Position numbers and translations under genes: made by a program
The notes under the pieces: generated by a model
Seen by the model: the letters and a program-made list of their open reading frames with translations, nothing else
Told to the model about the DNA's origin: nothing
The model's database searches: none
Shown here: piece after piece, positions 42,801-64,000 of the stretch
Numbering within the stretch: position 1 is the stretch's first letter
Layout: each line of letters begins with the position of its first letter
From: Heligmosomoides polygyrus polygyrus
Taxonomy: Eukaryota > Nematoda > Chromadorea > Rhabditida > Heligmosomidae
Assembly (NCBI GenBank): GCA_947396885.1
Contig: OX377206.1
Coordinates: 5,408,658 to 5,472,657, forward strand
Direction: 5' to 3'
DNA: 64,000 nt

Positions 42801-45800
42801 AACTATGGCTGCTCATTTTGACTATGAAGTGGTGCAACAAAGTTTCGTGAACAGAACAGTTTCGTGCTCTTCGATGTCATTCACCGTGTGGAAAATTTAG
42901 AAGCATAATGGAATTTCTTGTCATGTTCTTCAACATGGAAACTTAAGGAACTACAGCTGCTGGTTCTTTTATTTCCACTTCGTTTGCTGTTTTAAAGTCT
43001 AATGCACCTTCCATTCATTTAGATGCTAGGTGTATGGTGAACCGTAAGCTTCTTAGATTGGACACCACTGCTATCAAATAGTTTCCGTTACTTATGTTCA
43101 CTCTTTCATGTGTTCGAAATACATTGTTTGGCGGGTGGGCAAAAGAGAGGGTCTCACGACGATACCCCGAAAGCTACAGAAAGGACGTTCATGTACTTTG
43201 GATTTCACACGAAGAACTCATCCCTACATTTTTGGCATACTTTTAACGGCAAGTAAGGCCCCATATATATTTCCAACGCCGAGCGATGTGACGCCATACA
43301 AGGTAACCAAATTGATCGATCGCGTCGCTCAATCAATGTGGCCACAATGCGTGGCGTGGCGTCGCGCGGCGTCGAAGTATGAACGGGGCCTAAGAGTGGT
43401 CATCGTGGAATCCTATGTTTAATATGATGTTGTGCTCTTAAATTCACTAGTATGAATGAGAGAGCTTTGGCAAGTCATTTAATTCATTATTTAACAGGTT
43501 TGCCTTTTCGGTATCCAGGAGGAAGGTAGGTGGTTTTGAAGAATCTGAATTCGCATGGTCGTGAATGTCGCTTAAATGTGCCTTCCTTACCCTTTAGTGC
43601 ACTTTTGGTTGCCCACTTTGTGCTTTCAGCGCGTGCTTTTAGCTAAGAATATCTTCTTCATACAAAGTTCACCTTGATAGAGTTATTATGCGATTTGTTT
43701 TAGGGATAGCTCGGACGACATAAAGTTCTACAGATATGGCGAGGCAAAGCGAAAGCTCGAAAGGGTAGGTGTTTCAATTATCTTTTGTTTTTGCTAGAAC
43801 GGTACTGTGAGGGGAAATACCGGTGTCACATCCGCTTTGGTTCCGTGTTCCCCTCTGCGTCAGCGGGACACGAAAGCGCTAGATATATAGGTACTATTGT
43901 ACTTATGCTATCCCACTTAATCGTGTTCAAAATAGGTCAATTAGGGGTAATCTGCCATGGGAAGAACGAATATCATAGCCGTTTTTTGCGGAAATCCCCT
44001 ACAAGCCCGCTATATTAAGTTGGAATTGCCCAAGGCCTTGCGAAATAGCGCGCGCTGGTGAGAGACGCAGAGACTCCGCCTCCTGTCGATGCGCAACTAT
44101 GTCGCCGCCTCTAGCCTGCAGCAGAGGTTAGCCAGGGCATAAGCCTTGAAAGCTCTGTTCTGTGCGAGGAGAGCACAGAATTGGGCAGGGAAAGGACTCC
44201 GGAATGTGGGCCCACTACCGCACCCGTGTTAAAATTGCCTTCAGCATGGTGTTTCCTCCCTTGCCCCGGAAGCAGACAGAATACGGATCTGTAATCGAAA
44301 AGAGGAGATAAGATGCACTTACATTAGCTGTATGTAGCTAGTCGCCGCGCTCGCAAGCCACGGCATCGCAGTCGCCCACCCCCCCTCGGGGAGACGCTGC
44401 GAATCGTGCTGGTAGGAGACGGAGTCTCTGCGTCTCTTACCAGCGCGCGCTATTTCGCAAGGCTTTAGGCAATTCGAACTTATTAGGCATTTCCGCAAAA
44501 AACGACCATGATATTCGTTCTTCCTATGGCAAGTTACCCCTAGTGGACCTATTTTGAACAAGATTAAGTGGGGTACCATAAATACAAAAGTACCGATATA
44601 CCGCGCGGCGAATGGAGTATAAGCAGGCCTCAGCTAGAGGAAGACAGATGATGCGGGCTAGTCTACATCTCCGTAATCTCCCTGGCGAGGCGAGCCGGGC
44701 GGTTTCTTGTCAACTGCTGTTTGCGTAGCCCATTACCGATAAGAAGATCCTCAAGTTTCGGAAAATTTGTCCAACAGGTTCGGAATAAACTGATTTCCCA
44801 GACTCAGACAAAAAGGCGCTATGTATTTACAAGCATTGGTTTCTTCGTTGTGAGACATATGGTCAGAACACGTTTTGGTTTCATCCTGGTCATAGGGAGA
44901 GACCAGGTGAATACCTCAACGGTAACTCTGAATGGCAGAAGAGGTGTGTCAATGTCAGCTGACTACAGACGGTTGCTAGCAGTCATTCGCATTTTGAATT
45001 CCACCTCGCTTTGGAAAATTCCACTTTTTTCCTAAAAAATCCTCTTGCTATAGCTTTATGTCTCAATGTTTCTTAACATCAAAGTCAACGTTCCTCATTT
45101 ACGGTTATCTTTAGCACAGCAGTTCAACTAGTAGATAGTGCGGACTGCGACCAGTAAACCAGACCGCCGATGTTGAATTTTAGCGATGCTGTTTTGGAAA
45201 CAATCACCTGTACTTCTATAGACTTGCAAAAATAAGGGCGCAATGAGCGGATTCGAACTCTCGGCCTATTTTCAACGGGTCAGTCACCTTACCCACTAGG
45301 CCAAACGCTTTGGTCGCGCACGGCGAAGCAAATCATTAGATCTATAGTATGTTATGCTTTCGCCGACACTCTATACACACCACATATGCTGTTCAGATCT
45401 ATCGTTGGCATAGTCTTCTTGTGAGGCCAACTGAAGTGTGTTCGTCAACCTTAGTCAACACATTTCCTCAGCAGTCTCCATGTTCAGATTTAGAAGAGAA
45501 CAGTCTACACTTTATATGGATAAAAAATTTGGCCTGTCTATAAACTCGCCGCTAAACCCACAAACGCAAAAAACTGCGGACAAGTTGTTCTGGCGCGATA
45601 GGTAAACATTCAGGCAGGCGAACACGCGCGTTGGCGATGGAGCGCGAGATCCTTCATCCCAAGCATTACACGCACAAACCTCTCGTCACTCGGGGAGGGG
45701 GGGGGGGGGGGGGGGGAGTTTTTGAAATTTGATTGCGACGGGATCTGACAAGTATTCTACCTATAGGTGCAGTCTCTTCTCGAAACACCCAAGTGAGTTC

Positions 45801-46053
45801 TGGCGCTGCGTTCTTTAGACTGAGCATATGGTGATGTGTATACTTCTGCATATCTCAGTACGTGGATGGATTCCAATCCACTCAAAGCGTCTACACGTTT
45901 TTTCAGCAATTTGATTTTATCCTTGTGTTGCAGGTCGTCAAAGGAAGCGACGTCGTGGAAAGCGTCGTGTGCAAAGTGGTGTGTGACGATGAAGCTGAAG
46001 CCGTGGCCTTCTACGTTACTACGAAGGGGCAAGAGGAGGCTTACGAGGACTGA
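28044..46053 (+). CDS. Unrecognised nematode gene, long copy (copy B), about 10 exons
   Basis: Exons with good splice sites and compatible phases: 28044-28108 (ATG 28047), 28930-28984, 30426-30551, 33992-34066, 34363-34443, 34801-34865, 35688-35714, optionally 35966-36025, 43704-43764 and 45934-46053 (TGA). The model encodes 223 aa, or 243 with the optional exon. The start is an Ala/Pro/Gln-rich tail (EEPAPAQHQPMPAK). The 30426 exon holds KYGWKRIVNDEPHCNG. Acidic and Ser/Pro-rich linkers follow (REEVNRPDTPPSD, SEEQSPGASPS). The end is a more structured module with IKFYRYGEAKRKLERVVKGSD and two cysteines before DDEAEAVAFY. ATG lies three bases after a TTCAG, consistent with spliced-leader addition. 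Joining of all exons into one mRNA is inference from phase; the first and last exons are supported by paralogs. No known domain; function not assigned. Confidence 0.5.
29040..29455. repeat. Direct repeat R, copy 2
   Basis: Aligns with 16640-17115 and 44605-44960 in the same orientation (GTTCGGAATAAACTAATTTTCC, GAGACATATGGTCCGAACACG). It lies just after exon 2 of the long copy, as copy 1 does after the exon 2 relic. Confidence 0.75.
30681..31232. mobile_element. Long-arm foldback element
   Basis: Left arm 30681-30820 (GGGTTTCACCTCCCGTGGGA, GATCATTAGAAAGAGCTCGG, TTGCAAAATGAAATTCCT) is mirrored almost exactly by 31083-31230. The centre holds a tRNA-like A/B box pair and a C11 tract (31082-31092). 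No transposase. Confidence 0.75.
30893..30975 (+). repeat. tRNA-like sequence within the foldback
   Basis: AGTGGCGCATAGGTAGTGC and GTTGGTTCGGTTACC act as A and B box look-alikes. No acceptor stem. Confidence 0.35.
31465..31860. mobile_element. MITE of the poly-G TIR family, copy M1
   Basis: Ends CTATCCTAATCCGAGGGGGC and GCCCCTCCCGTCTAGAATAG are inverted. An inner hairpin pairs GTCGCGTAGGTGAGCAGCATTGGT with its complement. No poly-G expansion in this copy. Confidence 0.7.
31861..32193. other. No gene seen
   Basis: Plain intron-like DNA of the long gene copy. Confidence 0.4.
32194..32570. mobile_element. MITE of the poly-G TIR family, copy M2, both ends expanded
   Basis: Left: CCTAATC followed by G15 (32207-32221) then AGGC. 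Right: CTTCCCT, C11 (32549-32559), then ACAACTAGGA. The G run replaces the short G stretch found in the ends of M1 and M3. Confidence 0.55.
32571..33991. other. Intron DNA with poly-C/G tracts and a faint dispersed repeat
   Basis: C10 at 32692-32701, an AT dinucleotide run near 32620 and G13 at 33532-33544. Bases 33050-33240 resemble 49990-50200 (ATTTGGCCC-ATACAAT, GCCAATCGATG). No exon before 33992. Confidence 0.4.
35170..35460 (+). repeat. tRNA-derived SINE (family B), second copy
   Basis: CGTGGTGCAGTGGATAGTGG (A box) and GGGGATTCGGTTCCCC (B box) followed by the same body as 10890-11170. It lies inside an intron of the long gene copy, between exons 34801-34865 and 35688-35714. Confidence 0.6.
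36026..37039. other. Intron DNA, no gene seen
   Basis: No exon or repeat recognised besides the optional exon that precedes it. Confidence 0.4.
37040..37160 (-). repeat. tRNA-derived SINE (family A), copy 2
   Basis: Minus strand: AGCCTAGTGGCTAACGCGG and GTGTTCGATTCCGCTCG as A and B boxes, then the family tail (TTTGCATGCCTATAAATGTA). The T-arm pairs well. Confidence 0.55.
37161..37641. other. No gene seen
   Basis: Intron-like DNA. Confidence 0.35.
37642..37786. mobile_element. MITE of the poly-G TIR family, copy M3, unexpanded
   Basis: Ends GATCAATCCTAATCGGAGGG and CCCCCTCCCGACTAGGATAG-ATC are inverted; 145 bp. It shows the ancestral end without a long G tract. Confidence 0.7.
37787..38482. 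other. No gene seen
   Basis: AT-rich intron DNA of the long gene copy. Confidence 0.35.
38483..38893. mobile_element. Foldback MITE, family CAGGAGACTATCTCAACGG
   Basis: Left arm from 38483 (GAACGGCCCAGGTATTGTAT, GCAGAATCGCCTCTC) is mirrored from about 38755 to 38893. The long ORFs on both strands here are by-products of the palindrome. A half copy sits at 46315-46560. Confidence 0.75.
38986..39855 (+). mobile_element. 5'-truncated CR1/Jockey-type LINE, copy 1
   Basis: Holds only the last about 50 codons of the reverse-transcriptase ORF, ending …SLFYRGARWLQMLPPTLLD and beyond, then the 3' UTR and an (AAAT)n tail (39821-39855). It is nearly identical to the longer antisense copy at 50523-52860. 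A one-base difference in an A run shifts the final codons. A C9 tract (39596-39604) corresponds to 13 bases in the other copy. Truncated 5' end and microsatellite tail are typical of LINE insertion. It lies in the same orientation as the host gene. Confidence 0.85.
39856..40349. other. No gene seen
   Basis: Intron-like DNA between the LINE and MITE M4. Confidence 0.35.
40350..40579. mobile_element. MITE of the poly-G TIR family, copy M4, both ends expanded
   Basis: Left: GATCTATCCTAGTCTGGGGG-T then G10 (40371-40380) and CAGC. Right: GTGCCCCT, C13 (40550-40562), ACAAACTAGGGTAGATC. The ends are inverted and both carry the homopolymer. Confidence 0.7.
40580..43256. other. Long intron stretch, no gene recognised
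   Basis: AT-rich. The plus-strand ORF 41433-41672 has a GC-rich central part (PRNRAPPRDRDPIAAEF) and a helical end, but no domain, paralog or clear splice context. Confidence 0.35.
43257..43390. repeat. Hairpin MITE, family GGCCCCGTTTATAC, copy 1
   Basis: Starts GGCCCCATATATATTTCC, ends GAAGTATGAACGGGGCC, with GATCGATCGCGTCGC in the centre. TAA flanks both ends, suggesting a 3-bp target duplication. Confidence 0.65.
43890..44594. mobile_element. Foldback MITE with about 190-bp arms
   Basis: Left arm 43890-44095 (GGTACTATTGTACTTATGC, TGTTCAAAATAGGTCAATTAG, GGCCTTGCGAAATAGCGCGC) is the inverse of 44412-44594. A 320-bp centre has no ORF. GATATA occurs at both outer edges, a possible target duplication. 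Confidence 0.75.
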
Positions 46054-46310
46054 TAAAATTCGTCCTTTTTTGGGGTGCACGAGGACCTGTTGTTATTCGT
46101 CATTTTCTTTTCTTTTCTTCCACATCACTTCTCTGTTATGATGGCAATAATCTCGCTACTGCTCTGTTATCTGATTGTTTGAAGATTTGTTCTATTGTGG
46201 TTTTAAGTATGAAGGCATTGTTCTTTGGGTGTGTTCTTTATTTCACCGAGATTGCTGTTCTACGTGCAGCCGTGGTATTTTCACACGCAAGTCCAACATG
46301 TTTCGTCAGT
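44605..46310. repeat. Segmental duplication block (partner of 16740-19045), including repeat R copy 3
   Basis: Collinear with 16740-17115, 17445-17620, 17915-18640 and 18640-19045, ending just past the terminal exon. Bases 44605-44960 are repeat R. The block contains the SINE-A copy and the G20 tract (45697-45716). Confidence 0.8.
45195..45330 (-). repeat. tRNA-derived SINE (family A), copy 3
   Basis: Minus strand: TTGGCCTAGTGGGTAAGGTG and GAGAGTTCGAATCCGCTC boxes. Collinear with 17960-18135, so it was present before the duplication. Confidence 0.6.
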
Positions 46311-46314
46311 GTAC

Positions 46315-46560
46315 TCACCAGGAGACTATGGCCTCTGTTATACTCCCGCGGGAGCATCCGCGGAACGTCCGCGGACCAATGGTGCACGGCGGAGGCGGAA
46401 GTGGCGAGGCGCGGCGATTGGCCAGGTGAGGAATCTCGGCGCGATTCCCGCCCTTCCGCGGATGCTCCCGCGGGAGTATAACTCAGGCCTATGTCAACGG
46501 TAGGTCGGAACGGCCCAAGCGTTGTATATAGGCAGAATAGCCTCTCTCTCTGTGAAACAA
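46315..46560. mobile_element. Half copy of the 38483 MITE family, interrupted by another MITE
   Basis: CAGGAGACTATG at the left and TCAACGGTAGGTCGGAACGG at the right rejoin into the family end once 46331-46489 is removed. Confidence 0.65.
46331..46489. mobile_element. Nested 159-bp MITE with TATG duplication
   Basis: Terminal inverted repeats GTTATACTCCCGCGGGAGC / GCTCCCGCGGGAGTATAAC, extended by ATCCGCGGA. TATG at 46327-46330 and 46490-46493 flank it (3-4 bp target duplication). The first bases of a relative appear at the right edge of the window. Confidence 0.8.
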
Positions 46561-48346
46561 CAAAGCAAATATCTCGACCCCTATACATCTCTGAGCAGAG
46601 TTAGGGATGACGGATGTGGTAGGTGGATTACAATCCTTTAAGAGGGACAGTAGGATGAAATAACGACCAAGAGGGCCTCTAATGTTTTCGTCGATTTTCC
46701 ACAGATTATCCATTGTCACATCCGATCCGCGATGTTCTTTCAGAGCATTGTTTGCTGCTCTACTTAATTTTCCAGGACGATAGAAAAGCTTCTACTTTCA
46801 CCAGACCCGTACTGTGAGGAATTTTTGTAGACGTCTGGGAGAGGGTTCCCAGAATTGATGGTATGACTTCCTTCGATATTCGCGCTATTTATTAAGCCTT
46901 GTAGAAGTTTTCAGAGATTGCTGAATTTTGAGGCTTGCTAGGCCTCGCAAATTGTTACACCCAAGTTAAGTTGGTAAAATAGACTGCAAAAAACCTTCGT
47001 ATTTCTTCACCATACAAACTGAAGCACGTGCATTTTACTGTTTCCCTTGCACAGGCCGAAGCAGCGCAGCCCTGTGATGCACACTTCCGCGCTCTAACGT
47101 GTCCTGCGGCTATTCAAAGGTTTAACGTGGCTGGGGGGCGGCAGCGATACTCAGAGTGACGCGTGCGGTCGCGCGCGCGTGCTGGCTCTGGGCGGAGTCC
47201 TCGCTGCTTCGCTGGCGGAGAGGACGAGTTTTGCGCGACACAGCCGAGGCTGGACGGGCTGAAGTGCGAGACTGCGGATGCACTGGTGGGCACTGCAGCA
47301 AAGGGGTCGAGAGGGAAACTGGTGAAGTCAAATAATAGGGGAGATCCAAAGACAACTGAGTATTGGGTTATGGAGAAGGTCCTTACGGTATCATTAGAAG
47401 AACAAACATTTGTTTTTAGGTTAGGCATTCATATTAAAAGTGGGATGGTGTTCAGTCATAGATCTTTGTGTTTCAAGCGCTGCCTACAATGGTTACGCGT
47501 TCAGCGAAGTGTGTCGTATGTTCAGAGGCGGATTACTGACGAACCTATAAAAATTGGGGTTGATCGCCTTTTGTAGAGGTTTCAAAGCTTCCTCATGATT
47601 ATGACTGAAACCCCTGCTTTCTTCTCAGTAGGTTCGAATACCTAAAGTACGAAGAAGAAAGAAAGAAGTATCCATCCAGCGCTGTTAATCAGCGCTTGGA
47701 GCCCAGCAAAATGTCTCACAATTTAACTAACCTAATAGCAAACTGGCCTAATTACGAGTGTAAATATTGGCATACTCTAACATCTCTCTAATATAGGTAG
47801 ACAATGTGGTGGAGTAAAAGCCAAAACAAAACTATATCCACGGATGCTTGATATTCTGCGGGCGAAACACCATGAGCATAATGTGCTCTGGAACATCCTA
47901 TTTTCTCTATAATACGATTTTCACCACCATTTAATAAGTTAAGATCATCTACTGGCCATGTTTAGTGAACTCGTAAGTGAACTTCAGTTCTCTCTCCACC
48001 ACCCATTTGACGTAGTCTAGATTCCACCCCAGTTCTGACCACTTATTTGGGAATCCTAATTTTTCATTGTGAGGGGTCAGCTTTAGAAGCCGGCTCATTA
48101 TTACGTCGAATTCCACAGCTTTCTCCTCTTGCTGCAGCCGAAACTATTCATAAGACAGGTAGGGACGTGGGGTTCCGCATTAGCACGCTCAGCACGTCCG
48201 GCAACTCCTACACGATCCTGTCAGTATCGTTGCTCGCAGCCAACGTGGCTAGCTTTCCCTGTCGCCAGCGGTCGTTTTCTGCATAACGTATCAACCGTAT
48301 ATATTGTTATTTAGAACTCTTCAATTGTCTTCAAGTTCGCCAATCA
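46561..48346. other. Intergenic region upstream of glh, no gene recognised
   Basis: The plus ORF 47163-47576 (137 codons) begins Arg/Gly-rich in a CpG-rich patch (47090-47300) and ends without a known domain. It could be a promoter-proximal GC patch rather than a gene. Nothing else is coding-like. Confidence 0.35.
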
Positions 48347-63452
<15,106 letters not shown>

Positions 63453-64000
63453 TGTTAGGAGTGGTTCTTCGGTCACGACCGTTCCGCTGCCAGATATTTT
63501 CTTCCGAGTCGATCATGTGAGCTCTCCAATGGTGTTGCAGAGCAGGGTGCATGTTCTTGTTCTCTCTTTTCGAATTGCTGACTTGTGAAGCCTCACCAGG
63601 ATGTCAAACAGCTATGGCTTCCTTTGTGTTGTTCTGGTTTAGATATTCTACGTTTCTACCTTTGTAGTTGCATGAGTATCATTGTTGTAGAAGTAAATGT
63701 TTATGAAGGCATGATCTCATACTATCCTGCCTGTTAATGACTCCTAGACGGCTTGAACCATGGAAGCGCATGCAACCTGCTGATTGTCTACGCTCGTGCA
63801 GTGATTCGAGGTGTCTGATAGTTTTCTGCCTCAACACCACAAATGTAGCAACAGCCGAGTGATCACTACATTCCATATCAAATGTGATAGTTTTGTATAG
63901 TGAATTGGCATGAGGAGTGTAAGAATATCGTGATGAATGGACTGACTTCACAGCGAGTAAGGCATGTTATACTTTGCAGGGTGTTATACTCCCGTCGGCG
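63453..64000. other. 3' flank of glh; start of a MITE at the window edge
   Basis: No further gene. GTTATACTCCCG at 63983-63994 matches the end of the MITE at 46331-46489 and continues beyond the window. No clear AATAAA was found close to the glh stop. Confidence 0.45.

Overview
The window looks like nuclear DNA of a nematode, most likely a clade V (strongylid or hookworm-like) species. The reasons are a spliced germline-helicase (GLH/Vasa) gene with FG-rich repeats and CCHC knuckles, many short introns ending in TTTCAG, a BEL/Pao retroelement with an env-like region, RTE and CR1/Jockey-type LINEs, and a dense load of foldback MITEs and tRNA-derived SINEs. The species call is inference from gene content; no tree or search was run.

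Layout. 1-10 kb: a gag-like zinc-knuckle ORF runs off the left edge on the minus strand. It is followed by a BEL/Pao element, also minus, with gag-protease (7296-9155) and pol-env (1409-7393), a tRNA-Gly primer-binding site at 9553-9565 and a tandemly repeated leader. No matching LTR pair could be seen. 10-16 kb: SINE copies, GC-rich foldbacks, four phase-compatible exons of a BTBD9-like gene (13963-14638), a TTAA-flanked MITE and a weak cyclophilin-like piece. 16-46 kb: a tandemly duplicated, unrecognised nematode gene family. The longest copy spans 28044-46053, a 5'-only copy lies at 24890-25950, and an internally deleted copy ends at 18799. Between and inside these copies lie an acidic ORF (19940-20338, minus), an RTE relic with a nested insert (21850-22990), a 5'-truncated LINE (38986-39855) and many MITEs, several with poly-G tracts in their terminal repeats.

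46-64 kb: a plus-strand GLH/Vasa DEAD-box helicase gene, modelled here as 19 exons from 48347 to 63452 with a 3000-nt CDS (999 aa). Its introns hold an antisense CR1/Jockey-type LINE, a recent antisense RTE copy with a 17-bp target-site duplication, and six MITEs or hairpins. All helicase motifs are present, but motif II reads DDAD instead of DEAD and motif Ia reads PTRAE instead of PTREL.

No operon, CRISPR array or bacterial feature is present. The functional genes are the glh gene, probably the duplicated family and possibly the BTBD9-like gene. The rest is mobile DNA at several stages of decay. The most distinctive observations are the altered catalytic motif in the glh gene, the repeat-mediated deletion that explains one paralog, and the MITE family whose terminal repeats carry long G tracts.
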